From: CAMDPA01 sp963825625
Lineage (GTDB): Bacteria > Pseudomonadota > Alphaproteobacteria > Rhizobiales > Hyphomicrobiaceae
Direction of reading: 5' to 3'
DNA length: 64,000 nucleotides
Assembly: GCA_963825625.1 (NCBI GenBank)
Contig: CAWGUF010000029.1
Span: forward strand, 186,001-250,000
Part shown: piece by piece, positions 9,565 to 18,473 of the stretch
Layout: each line of letters opens with the position of its first letter
Numbering within the stretch: position 1 is the stretch's first letter
The notes under the pieces: generated by a model
What the model was told of the DNA's origin: nothing
Database searches by the model: none
The model's input: only the letters and a program-made list of their open reading frames with translations
Position numbers and translations under genes: made by a program

Positions 9565-10465
9565 GGCTGCAAAGCCCGAGGAGCCACCCATTGCCGCTCG
9601 TCTGTACCGGGCCCTGGCCCCGTGGCTCTCGTTCAAGGCCATCACCGGCGGCGTGATTCTGCTCGCGTTGATCCTGTGCGCCTTGTTCGCGCCCCTCATA
9701 GCCCCATTCGATCCCAACAAGCAGAACCTGATGCAGGCGATGCTGCCGCCGCAGTACATCTTCGGTCCACATTTCTTCGGCACCGATCACGTCGGCCGCG
9801 ACCTGCTGTCCCGGCTGATCTACGGCGCGCGCATCTCGCTCTCGATTGCAGCCGCCGTCGTCATCATTTCCGGCGCCGTCGGCATCGCACTCGGCATCGT
9901 CTCCGGCTATTTCGGCGGCAGGCTGGACTTCGCGATCCAGAAGCTCGTCGAAGTCGTCTGGGCGTTCCCGCCACTGCTCATCGCCATCGCTATTCTGGCC
10001 TTCCTCGGCCAGGGATTCGGTAACCTGATCCTCGCGCTGACGCTGCAGCGCTGGATCCCATATGCGCGGGTCGTCCGCGCCGAAGCGATGATCCTCAAGG
10101 AACGCGAGTTCGTGGTCGCCGCGCGATCGATCGGCGCCAGCCATACGCGGATACTGACGACCCATCTGCTGCCCAACCTTATCCAATCGGCACTGGTGAT
10201 CGGAACCTTTGCAATGGCCGCCTCCATTATCGCGGAAGCCGCACTGAGCTTCCTCGGCCTCGGCGTGCCGCCGTCGATCCCGACCTGGGGCTCGATGCTG
10301 GCGGACGGCCGCGCCTACGTCTCGACGTCGTGGTGGATGTCGCTGTTCCCTGGACTGTGGATCTTTGCCACCGTGCTCGCCATCAACATGCTCGGCGATG
10401 CCCTGCGCGACAATCTCGACCCGAAACTGAAGCGTTCGGGTGCGGTGACGGCGCCCGCAGGATGA
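9527..10465 (+). CDS. ABC transporter permease (DppC-like)
   Basis: A 312-residue second permease. After a short polar N-terminus the first helix is ITGGVILLALILCALFAPLI, followed by the DppC-type periplasmic 'HFFGTDHVGRDLLSRLIYGAR' stretch and the EAA loop around EREFVVAARSIGASHTRIL. The start overlaps the end of the DppB-like gene by 38 bases, and the broken hydrolase gene begins about 40 bases downstream, which suggests co-transcription of transport and catabolism. Confidence 0.95.
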   Translation: MLQRTQESGSAPEAAKPEEPPIAARLYRALAPWLSFKAITGGVILLALILCALFAPLIAPFDPNKQNLMQAMLPPQYIFGPHFFGTDHVGRDLLSRLIYGARISLSIAAAVVIISGAVGIALGIVSGYFGGRLDFAIQKLVEVVWAFPPLLIAIAILAFLGQGFGNLILALTLQRWIPYARVVRAEAMILKEREFVVAARSIGASHTRILTTHLLPNLIQSALVIGTFAMAASIIAEAALSFLGLGVPPSIPTWGSMLADGRAYVSTSWWMSLFPGLWIFATVLAINMLGDALRDNLDPKLKRSGAVTAPAG

Positions 10466-10506
10466 GATCCCGACGACAAGGATGGAGCAGGCGAAGAAGA
10501 ACCACG

Positions 10507-11297
10507 ATGGCTGCCAAGCAAGAGCGGATCTGGGACAAGTTTCTGACCGAGCGCGACAAGGCGGTCTTCGAGGCCGCCGGCTACGGCGCCCGGCGAGTGG
10601 GGCAAGCGCCCGGCGCTGCTCGTCATCGACGTCAACTATGCCTTCACCGGCGAGAAGCTCGCTGCCGATCCTGGAGTTCGATCAAGAAGTGGCGCAATTC
10701 CTGCGGCGAGGAAGGCTGGGACCGCGATCCCCGTGCTGCAGAAGCTGATCGAGATGTGCCGCGGCCAAGGGCATTCCGGTCATCTACACAACGGGCACGC
10801 CGCGGCCCGGACGACTGGAACGCCGGCTCTTGGGCCTGGAAGAATTCGCGCAACGGCGAGGATCTGGATCGCAAGATCGAGAGCACGCGCCTATGACGGA
10901 ATGGACGGCAACGTCATCGTCAAGGAGATCGAGCCCGGACCCCGCGACCTCGTGGTCCGCAAGGAGAAGCCGTCGGGCTTCTTCGGCTCGCCTCTGCAGA
11001 GCTATCTGCAGAACCTGGGCTGCGACAGCGTCATCGTCACCGGCACCACTACGTCGGGCTGCGTGCGCGCCACTGTGATCGACGCCTTCTCACTCAATTT
11101 CCGCACCACCGTCGTGGAGGATGGCTGCTTCGATCGCAGCCAGGCCAGCCACGCCATCAACCTGTGCGACATGAACGCCAAGTACGCCAACGTTATGCCG
11201 TCAGACGAGGTGCTGGAGTACCTCGCGCACCCTGCCGCAGGGCATGTACGACCTGCCGTCCGGCAAGGGCATCAAGAAGGGCGAGGTCTGGTACTGA
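10507..11297 (+). pseudogene. isochorismatase-family cysteine hydrolase, broken by eight +1 frameshifts
   Basis: The protein can be rebuilt only by changing frame eight times, at about 10592, 10660, 10677, 10723, 10763, 10809, 10891 and 11224. Every change is +1 (one extra base). The restored chain runs from MAAKQERIWDKFL to GIKKGEVWY and then TGA, and keeps the family triad: Asp in LLVIDVNYAF, Lys in VVRKEKPSGFF and Cys in TTTSGCVRATV. It resembles N-carbamoylsarcosine amidase-like hydrolases and is a paralogue of the intact gene at 12249-12965. No in-frame missense decay is evident, so it is either very recently lost or an assembly error patch. Confidence 0.85.
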
Positions 11298-11318
11298 TAC
11301 CGCCGGAACCGCCGGAAA

Positions 11319-11363
11319 TGGGGACAGCCGCCGACCTCCTCTATGGTTCGGTGCCTGTCCCCA
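11319..11363. repeat. intergenic palindrome (9-bp outer arms)
   Basis: The perfect arms TGGGGACAG (11319-11327) and CTGTCCCCA (11355-11363) enclose inner arms CCGACC / GGTTCGG that also pair with one bulged base. The result is a long stem-loop between the broken hydrolase and the aldolase gene, which converge here. It resembles REP-like intergenic palindromes more than a classical terminator because no T-run follows directly. Confidence 0.6.
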
Positions 11364-11387
11364 CTCTTTGTTGTTCCCACTCTTTGT
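11360..11387. repeat. 12-bp direct repeat CCCACTCTTTGT
   Basis: CCCACTCTTTGT occurs at 11360-11371 and again at 11376-11387, four bases apart, overlapping the right arm of the preceding palindrome. It may be part of the same intergenic element. Confidence 0.6.
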
Positions 11388-11403
11388 ACCCGCACTCGCC
11401 TGC

Positions 11404-12105
11404 CTACAGATACCCAGCCCGCCGCGCCTTCTCTCGATAGTGCTCCCAGGTTTTGGCCACCCGATAGGTGTTGCGGGAGAAACTGGGCTTCAGCAGTTCG
11501 ACCTCCTCCGGAGTGATCGGCTTCAAGCCGCCAAGTGCGGCGGCCTGTAGCGCGCTCCTGGCGTTTTCCTCCATCTCCAGGCTATCGAGGAACACTTCCG
11601 CCACAGTGTCGACAGCAACGACGCTGCCGTGACCGCGCAGCAGGCAATACTTCCCCGCACCCAGCGTCGCCGCCACGTCCGCACCCTGATCGAGAGTTCG
11701 GATGTGCGTGGGATCGGGGTGCACCGGCATGCCGATGAACCGGAACCCGAAGTTGCGCATCGCGAACATCGGCCTGTCGACCATTGTGAACAGGGTGGAA
11801 TTGGGCGGATGCCCATGCCCCACCGCGCTGACATCCTCCCGCGCCCGATAGACCCCGAGATGGATCGCTGTCTCCGTCGGGGCGGGACCATTGCCCTCCA
11901 GCAGATTTCCATCAAGATCCACCACCACCATCTCTTCCGGCCTGACCGCAGCCCGGCTTGCATCGCGCGGAAGGATCAGCACACGGCTGGAGCCTGGAAC
12001 GCGCGCACTGACGTGACCGCTGTAATCCAAAAGCTCGGCCATCACCATCATCCGGTGGCAGTCCGCAAGATGCCGCCGCAGATCATCCTCGCTTGTCGTG
12101 ACCAT
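11404..12105 (-). CDS. class II aldolase/adducin family protein
   Basis: A 233-residue protein with the class II aldolase fold. Metal-binding histidines are visible in VGHGHPPNSTLF and in CLLRGHGSVV, and the acid PTETAIHLGVYR lies before the first pair. Family members cleave or decarboxylate phospho-sugars and related hydroxy acids using zinc or manganese; some are HCOMODA-type decarboxylases. ATG 12105 follows AGGAGGG. It is divergent from the intact hydrolase (start 12249) and converges on the broken one, so it probably acts on a product of the same pathway, but the substrate is not known. Confidence 0.88.
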   Translation of the reverse strand: MVTTSEDDLRRHLADCHRMMVMAELLDYSGHVSARVPGSSRVLILPRDASRAAVRPEEMVVVDLDGNLLEGNGPAPTETAIHLGVYRAREDVSAVGHGHPPNSTLFTMVDRPMFAMRNFGFRFIGMPVHPDPTHIRTLDQGADVAATLGAGKYCLLRGHGSVVAVDTVAEVFLDSLEMEENARSALQAAALGGLKPITPEEVELLKPSFSRNTYRVAKTWEHYREKARRAGYL

Positions 12106-12248
12106 GTTGCCCTCCTGGGTCTGCATCGCCGATATGGCGCGCCATCAGCCGGTCATGCAGGATGCATCACACCCACTGGTGCGACAACCGTTGCGGTGCT
12201 CTAATGCGTCCAACCGCCAAACACCCAACAACCAAGGGAGCCACCGAC

Positions 12249-12965
12249 ATGGCACGCATCGAGGACTTCGAGGATCATTGCTGGGCCGACGTGATCGACG
12301 CTGACACCATCAGCGTGTACTCGAACTATCGGCGCGAGACGAAGGTCGGCGACCGCCCCGCATTGATCGTCATCGACTTGTATCGGCTCGTGTATGAAGG
12401 CGGTCCCCGCCTGCCCGTGGAGACCACGGCTCAACACTACAATACCTGCGGAAAATTCGCCTATGACGCCATCGAGCCGACCAAACGTCTTCTGGCGGCC
12501 GCCCGGCGCGCGAAGCTGCCGATCTTCTACTGCACCCAGGAGACCCGGCCGCAAAACCGGCCCTGGGGCGTCAACTCCACCCGCATCGTCCGCCCGATCC
12601 CCGAAGAGATGTTCGAGATCTACCACGAGTTCACGCCGCAACCGGAAGATGTCGTCATCAAGAAGCAGCGCGCCTCCATCTTCCAGGGAACGCCGATCGT
12701 CTCGCATCTGAACTTCCTCGGCGTCCGCAGCCTCATCGTCTGCGGTGAATCCACCTCAGGCTGCGTCCGCGCCAGCTGCGTCGATGCCTATTCGAACGGC
12801 TATCATGTCGCGCTGGTGGAGGAGTGCACGTACGATCGCTCCGCACTCGTACACAAGGTCAACCTGTTCGATCTTCACCACAAGTACGTCGACGTCATGA
12901 AGGTCGACGAGGTCGTTACAAGCCTGAACGGCATGGCCACGAAGCAATCGTTGGCCGCTGAGTAG
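12249..12965 (+). CDS. isochorismatase-family cysteine hydrolase (N-carbamoylsarcosine amidase-like)
   Basis: A 238-residue intact hydrolase starting MARIEDFEDH after GGGAG. The catalytic triad is visible: Asp in LIVIDLYRLV, Lys in VVIKKQRASIF and Cys in GESTSGCVRAS, with the family's cis-peptide region just before the cysteine. Members hydrolyse amide or ureido C-N bonds (N-carbamoylsarcosine, maleamate, biuret, nicotinamide) or isochorismate. Sitting with a peptide-type importer, a class II aldolase and a broken paralogue, it is likely catabolic. The exact substrate cannot be told from sequence. Confidence 0.9.
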   Translation: MARIEDFEDHCWADVIDADTISVYSNYRRETKVGDRPALIVIDLYRLVYEGGPRLPVETTAQHYNTCGKFAYDAIEPTKRLLAAARRAKLPIFYCTQETRPQNRPWGVNSTRIVRPIPEEMFEIYHEFTPQPEDVVIKKQRASIFQGTPIVSHLNFLGVRSLIVCGESTSGCVRASCVDAYSNGYHVALVEECTYDRSALVHKVNLFDLHHKYVDVMKVDEVVTSLNGMATKQSLAAE

Positions 12966-12977
12966 CGACCGCGCCGC

Positions 12978-13832
12978 CTAACCCGCCCGCTTCGGCCAAC
13001 GCTTGTGGCTACCCATCGGAAAAGTCCATTCCGGTGTCGCCAGCGGCCAACCGAAGCGGGCGTCGTACCAAGGCGAGCCATCCGATGACGCCGGATTCTT
13101 CAGCACGTGGATGTCCTGCGCCGGCATATAGCTTTGAACCAGAATAAACCGCCGTTCCCCCGTGCTCGGGCGCTGGACCACATCGACCACCAACACCGCA
13201 TGACCGGGGAAGCCGCCCTTGATGAACACGTCGCCGATCTCAACGGTGGATGACCGCACCGGCTCCAGCTCGCGTGCCAGCGAATAGGAGCCCGCATAGA
13301 TGAAAACCTGCGTCAGGTATTTGCGCAGCGAGTTGTAGCTGGCGTCTGCGCTGCCCCGCTTCGACCACCGCTTGCCCGTCTCGCTTGGCCGCTCGCCACG
13401 CGCCCAACGCGCAAACGGAACCCGGCCGCCGCCCGTATAATCGAATGCTATCTCGTTCGCCCGCCCGGCCGCGAACAACCACTCCGCGCGCAGCCTCATG
13501 ATGGCATCTGCGCATTGCTGAAGATCCCGACGGCCCACATCGATATCGATCACGGCTACATGCACATCCTGCCGCGGCTTTATTGCGCCCGTGTACAATC
13601 GCACCGGGCTGCCTGCCTTCTTCATCGGCAGCCCACGCAGCCACGCGCCGAAACTTCCAGGCTCGACCGCGATGCGCTGGAATCCGTGCGGCGGCGCAAC
13701 GGCATCAGACAGCCGCGCCGCAGTCGTACCAGGCGCAGACCAGCGATAGCGCTCGTCCCCCACCGCCACAGTCGCGGCGCCTAAAACACCTCCGGCAGCA
13801 GCAATCCCGATAAATCCCAGTCTCAGGTTCAT
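12978..13832 (-). CDS. DUF4846 exported protein
   Basis: About 284 residues, with an N-terminal signal or anchor (MNLRLGFIGIAAAGGVLGAATVAV). The core matches DUF4846: PHGFQRIAVEPGSFGAWLRGLP near the start, QQCADAIMRLRAEW in the middle, and a late GDVFIKGGFPGHAVLVVDV with VQSYMPAQDIHVLKNP. DUF4846 proteins are exported, of unknown biochemical role. ATG 13832 places the hydrophobic segment at the N-terminus; the frame continues upstream to 13883. It converges with the hydrolase gene, 12 bases away. Confidence 0.85.
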   Translation of the reverse strand: MNLRLGFIGIAAAGGVLGAATVAVGDERYRWSAPGTTAARLSDAVAPPHGFQRIAVEPGSFGAWLRGLPMKKAGSPVRLYTGAIKPRQDVHVAVIDIDVGRRDLQQCADAIMRLRAEWLFAAGRANEIAFDYTGGGRVPFARWARGERPSETGKRWSKRGSADASYNSLRKYLTQVFIYAGSYSLARELEPVRSSTVEIGDVFIKGGFPGHAVLVVDVVQRPSTGERRFILVQSYMPAQDIHVLKNPASSDGSPWYDARFGWPLATPEWTFPMGSHKRWPKRAG

Positions 13833-14046
13833 GCCCACGCCCCTGTTGAACGCGCCACCGCCAAGTCTGCCACAGCCCGCCAAGCCCAGTCATTCGCGGC
13901 ATTCTACGCGCACGAAACGGCAAGACCTTGGCGCAAGCAGCACGGTTAACCCGCCGTTGACGCCTCCGATCTAAACTTCGAAAGACGCTTCATCAGGCAT
14001 TAGGCAAGGTGAACCGGAGGCGTATCAGGAGTACGGATAGCCCATC

Positions 14047-14367
14047 ATGCCCGGCTCGGGTCAACGACTGACATTGCTGCTGGTGCTCCTGGTGACGCTG
14101 GCAGCCACGCCCGTGCTTGCAGCGTTTGAACCCGCCGCTGTCAAAGAGGCGTGGTCGGCCCAAGCCTTCACCCAATGGATCAATACCAATCTGCCCCCGG
14201 CCCAGCTTTCGATCGGTGTTCTGATCGGCCTGGCTGCCGGCGAGCTGCTGCGACTTGCCTGGCGCACCCTCGAATGGCTGCTGTTCACGATCTACGTTTT
14301 TGCCAAGGTTACCGCCCGCTATGGCGCCATCGCCGCCGTGATCGGCTGCGTGCTGTATTTCATCTGA
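14047..14367 (+). CDS. small exported membrane protein (106 aa)
   Basis: The product opens with a classical signal peptide (RLTLLLVLLVTLAATPVLAAF), has a short soluble part (KEAWSAQAFTQWINTNLPPA) and two hydrophobic helices (LSIGVLIGLAAGELLRLAW and ARYGAIAAVIGCVLYFI). I do not recognise a family. It precedes the inverse autotransporter gene by 129 bases on the same strand, so an accessory role in the same locus is possible but unsupported. Confidence 0.6.
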   Translation: MPGSGQRLTLLLVLLVTLAATPVLAAFEPAAVKEAWSAQAFTQWINTNLPPAQLSIGVLIGLAAGELLRLAWRTLEWLLFTIYVFAKVTARYGAIAAVIGCVLYFI

Positions 14368-14496
14368 ACCCGAACATTCATCCCGCGCACAGCCCTGAGC
14401 GCCGCCCCATTCGCCCCGCGCGAGTCTCCCTCATTAACTGAAAGTTTACTCTGTTGGCATACCGAACGAACGTGCTGTCACGTTAAGAGTTCGGCA

Positions 14497-16338
14497 ATGA
14501 TTACACCGCCTCGAGCCTCGCACCTGCGCACAGCGACCGTCGCCGTCCTGATGCTGTCGCTGCCCCTGCATCCGGTGATCCGGCCGGTCCGCGCGGAGAC
14601 AAGTGCCGTCGCACAACAGTGGCTGCCGTGGCTTGAAGCCGGCGGCTATTACGGCAACGCGCGAACGCGCGGCGAAACCGCGCTTTGGCTGCCGTTCTGG
14701 CAATCGCAGCAGTCGGTCGTCTTCGCTGATCTCAGAGGAAAACTATTCGAAGCCGGTGCCCAGGAAGGCAACTTCGCTCTCGGCATGCGAACCATGCATG
14801 GACCATTCAATTTCGGTGGCTGGGCGGGCTACGACACGCGCCACAGCGAGTACCAGAACCGATTTAACCAGATTGCTGGCGGATTTGAAGCGTTGTCCGA
14901 CGACTTCGACTTCCGCTTGAACTACTACATTCCAATCAATCGAACGGAGGAGATCGGCCGTCACACGCAAACAGACGTGACGTCGCTGGCCTCCAGCCAG
15001 ATCCAATTCGACGAGACCAGCGCCTCCGTGCTCGACACCGTGACCACCACGACCCGCACGACCACCCGCATCATGCGCGAGCACGCTCTGTTCGGCATCG
15101 ACGCAGAGGTTGGCGTCAGGCTTCCACTGCAGACTGCATTGCCCGCCTTCGGCCTGGACGCGGGCCTGCTCGCAGGGCTCGACATGCGCCTTTATGCAGG
15201 TGGGTTCTATTTCGACAGCAAGGACATCGATACGCCGCTCGCCGGTCCGCGCCTGCGCCTCGAGATGCGCCTTGAGGACATCGTGCCATCAATGCCCGGC
15301 TCGGCCCTGACCGCCGAAGCCGAATATCAATACGACCGCATCCGCGACAATCAATTCGAGGCGGGCCTGCGCCTGCGCATTCCGCTCGGCGGTTCAACCC
15401 ATTCGCCGCGACACAAGCGTCAAACCCTGCAATCGCGCCGCATGATGGCGGGGTTGGAACGTGATACCGACATCGTGCATCAGGCTCGCGCGAGCACGTC
15501 CGCGGTCACGACGAACGCCGTCACCACGTCCCGCGAACGCGTAGTCGACGCCCACACCGGCCGTCCATTCGGCCGCATCTCGGTGGTCGACAGTAAAACA
15601 GACCTCGGCTCGGCGATAAAGTCCGCTGGCCCGAACGGCATTGTCATCGCGAGCGGCAGCGCAGGAGCATTCAACGCGACAGGCATATCTCTTCTGCCGG
15701 GACAAACCCTGATCGGAGGAGGGTCGATAATCTCGCTGAAGAGCGCGCGCTCGGGCCGGTTGTTCCAATTTTCCGCCCCGGGCCTTCGCCCCACCCTGCA
15801 CGGGACAGGCAAGGCCCCCGTGCTCGTCGTCTCCAGTGACAGCAAGGTCTCTGGCATCGACATAGTCGGAGCTGGCCAGGAGGCCGGCGCCACCAACGCC
15901 GCGATCATGACAGCAGGCAAGCATACCAGCGGCTTCAGCATCACGGACGTCGATATATCACGGACCGGCGGTAGCGGCATCGTCGTGCACAGCTACGCCA
16001 GCAACTATCTCATCGACAATGTCCGCTTACGCGACATCACCGGCGGCGCAGGCATCAGCATAGAAAATGAGAACAAGGGCTTCACGATCTCCAATTCCAG
16101 TTTCTCAGGGATCACCCTGACAAGCGGGGATGCGATTCACATGTCCCGCGCCAATGTCGGCATACTGACAAACAACCACTTCCGGAGCGGCATCGCGGAT
16201 CACGTTCTGCGCATGCGCGATGCCAATCGTCTCACCGGTGTCGGCAACATCAATGCCAGCGGCAGACCCTTGTGCCAGCAATTCGGCGGCGGCAACATCG
16301 TCGATGTCACGTTCAACGGCCTGACGGGTTGCAGATAA
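14497..16338 (+). CDS. inverse autotransporter (type Ve) beta-barrel with C-terminal beta-helix passenger
   Basis: A 613-residue outer-membrane protein. Residues 1-36 are a signal peptide ending VIRPVRAE. Residues about 45-310 have the inverse-autotransporter barrel pattern (WLPFWQSQQSVVFADLRGKLF, NFGGWAGYDTRHSEY, FDFRLNYYIPI, FGIDAEVGVRLPL). From about 370 the chain becomes a right-handed beta-helix: NGIVIASGSAGAFN, GQTLIGGGSIISLKS, GFSITDVDISRTGGSGIVVH, NKGFTISNSSFSGI. The orientation, barrel first and passenger last, is that of intimin/invasin, but the passenger is a pectate-lyase-like solenoid instead of Ig-like repeats. Probably a surface adhesin or glycan-binding protein. Confidence 0.82.
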   Translation: MITPPRASHLRTATVAVLMLSLPLHPVIRPVRAETSAVAQQWLPWLEAGGYYGNARTRGETALWLPFWQSQQSVVFADLRGKLFEAGAQEGNFALGMRTMHGPFNFGGWAGYDTRHSEYQNRFNQIAGGFEALSDDFDFRLNYYIPINRTEEIGRHTQTDVTSLASSQIQFDETSASVLDTVTTTTRTTTRIMREHALFGIDAEVGVRLPLQTALPAFGLDAGLLAGLDMRLYAGGFYFDSKDIDTPLAGPRLRLEMRLEDIVPSMPGSALTAEAEYQYDRIRDNQFEAGLRLRIPLGGSTHSPRHKRQTLQSRRMMAGLERDTDIVHQARASTSAVTTNAVTTSRERVVDAHTGRPFGRISVVDSKTDLGSAIKSAGPNGIVIASGSAGAFNATGISLLPGQTLIGGGSIISLKSARSGRLFQFSAPGLRPTLHGTGKAPVLVVSSDSKVSGIDIVGAGQEAGATNAAIMTAGKHTSGFSITDVDISRTGGSGIVVHSYASNYLIDNVRLRDITGGAGISIENENKGFTISNSSFSGITLTSGDAIHMSRANVGILTNNHFRSGIADHVLRMRDANRLTGVGNINASGRPLCQQFGGGNIVDVTFNGLTGCR

Positions 16339-16348
16339 CCTCTGCTTT

Positions 16349-18397
16349 TCAGGCCGCCAGCCCGCGCTTCCTGAGAAGACCGTCCACACCTGGCAACTTG
16401 CCTCGGAAGCCGGTATATGCCTCCTGCTCCTCCCGACGGCCGCCAGCCCCGTAAACGAATTCGCGCAGCCGGGCAGCAGTGTCGCTATCGAAGACATTCC
16501 CCGTCTCCTCGAAGGCGGAGAAAGCGTCGGCGTCCAGCACCTCCGACCACATGTAGCTGTAGTAGCCCGACGAGTATCCATCGCCGGAGAAAACGTGTGC
16601 GAAGTGGGGCGTTGCGTGCCGCATCACGATCTCGCGCGGCATACCGATACGTTGCAGTGTCTCCGCCTCCCGCGCCAGCGGGTCGCCCTCCGCCGGCCCT
16701 GCGTGGAAATCGATATCCACGATCGCCGACGCCAGGAACTCGACGGTTGCAAAGCCCTGATTGAACGTTCGCGCGGCCAACAGCTTCGCGACGAGCTCAT
16801 CCGGCATCGGATTGCCCGTGTCGTAGTGACGTGCGAACGCGCCCAGGATGTCCGGTGTCATCAGCCAGTGCTCGTAAAGCTGTGACGGCAGCTCGACGAA
16901 ATCGCGCGCAACCGCCGTACCCGCCAGGGACGGATAGGTTACGTCCGACAACAGTCCATGCAGCGCATGTCCGAACTCATGGAACAGCGTATGCGCATCG
17001 TCCATCGACAACAGGGTCGGTTCCCCATCGGGCGCCTTGGCGAAATTGCAGACATTGACGATGATCGGCCGGATGTCACCGGCAAGCTTTTCCTGCCCGC
17101 GAAAGCCGCTCATCCATGCCCCCGACCGCTTCGACGGCCGCGCGAAATAATCTCCCAGGAATAAACCGATGTGATGCCCGCCCGCATCCATCACCTCGAA
17201 GGCCCGCACGTCCGGATGATAGAGCGGCAACCCGTGCACCTCGACGAACCTCAGCCCGAACAGCCGCTCGGCCGTCGAGAACGCGGCCGCAATCATGTTA
17301 TCGAGCGGGAGATGTGCCTTGATCTCCGTCTCATCCAGCGCATATTCGCTCGCGCGTACCTTCTCGGCGTAATACCGCCAGTCCCACGGCTCGATGCTGA
17401 TGTTCGCACCCTCCGCCGCCGCCACTGCCTGCAGCTTCTGGCATTCGTCGCTAGCCTTCATGCGCGCCGGCTCCCAAACGGTCTCCAGCAGCTCGCGCAC
17501 AGCTTGGGGCGTCTTCGCCATCGTATCGTCGAGCTTGTAATCAGCAAACGACGTGTAGCCCAGTAATTGCGCCCGTTCCTCGCGCAGCTTCAACGTCTCG
17601 GCCACGATTGCCAGATTGTCGGTATCGCCACCGTTCCTGCCGCGGCTGATCCACGCCTTGAAGGCCTGTTCCCGCAAGTCCCGGCGCGGCGAGAACGTGA
17701 GAAACGGCTCGATCAGTGAGCGCGAGAGCGTGATCACATGGCTGGCCTGTGAGCCGCGCTCCCGCGCAGCACTCGCCGCCGCCGCGGTGAGGAAACCCGG
17801 CAGCCCCGCCCGATCAGCCTCCGCTGCCAGCGGCAATTCGAACGCCTTCTCATCGGCGAGCACATTCTGGCTGAAGCGCGTCCCCAGCGCCGCCAGCCTT
17901 TCGGTGATCTCACCGACCCGCTTTTTCTCCGCCCCCGACAGCTTGGCCCCGGCCCGCACAAATCCCAGATGCGTGCGCTCCAGCACGCGCTTTTGCTCGC
18001 CAGCAAGCCCCAGCTCCTCCCGCCGCGCGTGAAGCTGGTCGATGCGTTCGAACAACGCGGCATTGGAGGTGATGCGGTTCCGGTGCGCCGCCAGTCGCGG
18101 CGCCATCTCCCGCTCGATCTCCTGCAAAGCCGTACTGCTATGCGAGCCGGCAAGGTTCCAGAACACCGCGCCGACGCGCCGCAGCAGCCGGCCGGCCTTT
18201 TCCAGCGCATCGATAGTGTTGGCGAATGTCGGCGCCGCCGGCGCATCCGCAATCGCTGCGATTTCCGCCTCATGCCTCGACAGGGCGACATCAAACGCTG
18301 GGCGGAAATGCTCTGCCTTGACCTCCCCGAACGGCGGGATCTCGTATGGGCCCGTCCACTGAGCTAACAGCGGATTGAGCTGCGGTTCGTCCGGCAT
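16349..18397 (-). CDS. M3 family zinc oligopeptidase (Dcp/OpdA-like)
   Basis: A 682-residue protein with the M3 zinc motif HEFGH (HTLFHEFGHALHGLLS) and the third ligand glutamate downstream in DFVELPSQLYEHW. Overall length and the C-terminal HVFSGDGYSSGYYSYMWSEVL match peptidyl-dipeptidase Dcp/oligopeptidase A, which cleave short cytoplasmic peptides. ATG 18397 (MPDEPQLNPLL) follows a CCAGGGG site; the longer frame to 18556 would add a basic extension overlapping the upstream gene. The metacaspase gene ends only 76 bases upstream on the same strand, so the two may form an operon. Confidence 0.93.
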   Translation of the reverse strand: MPDEPQLNPLLAQWTGPYEIPPFGEVKAEHFRPAFDVALSRHEAEIAAIADAPAAPTFANTIDALEKAGRLLRRVGAVFWNLAGSHSSTALQEIEREMAPRLAAHRNRITSNAALFERIDQLHARREELGLAGEQKRVLERTHLGFVRAGAKLSGAEKKRVGEITERLAALGTRFSQNVLADEKAFELPLAAEADRAGLPGFLTAAAASAARERGSQASHVITLSRSLIEPFLTFSPRRDLREQAFKAWISRGRNGGDTDNLAIVAETLKLREERAQLLGYTSFADYKLDDTMAKTPQAVRELLETVWEPARMKASDECQKLQAVAAAEGANISIEPWDWRYYAEKVRASEYALDETEIKAHLPLDNMIAAAFSTAERLFGLRFVEVHGLPLYHPDVRAFEVMDAGGHHIGLFLGDYFARPSKRSGAWMSGFRGQEKLAGDIRPIIVNVCNFAKAPDGEPTLLSMDDAHTLFHEFGHALHGLLSDVTYPSLAGTAVARDFVELPSQLYEHWLMTPDILGAFARHYDTGNPMPDELVAKLLAARTFNQGFATVEFLASAIVDIDFHAGPAEGDPLAREAETLQRIGMPREIVMRHATPHFAHVFSGDGYSSGYYSYMWSEVLDADAFSAFEETGNVFDSDTAARLREFVYGAGGRREEQEAYTGFRGKLPGVDGLLRKRGLAA

Positions 18398-18473
18398 GGC
18401 TGACCCCTGGGGTGAATGGCGACGATTGGTTGGTCTGGCCGCTAACATATAGGAACGCAGCTGAGCATGGCCA

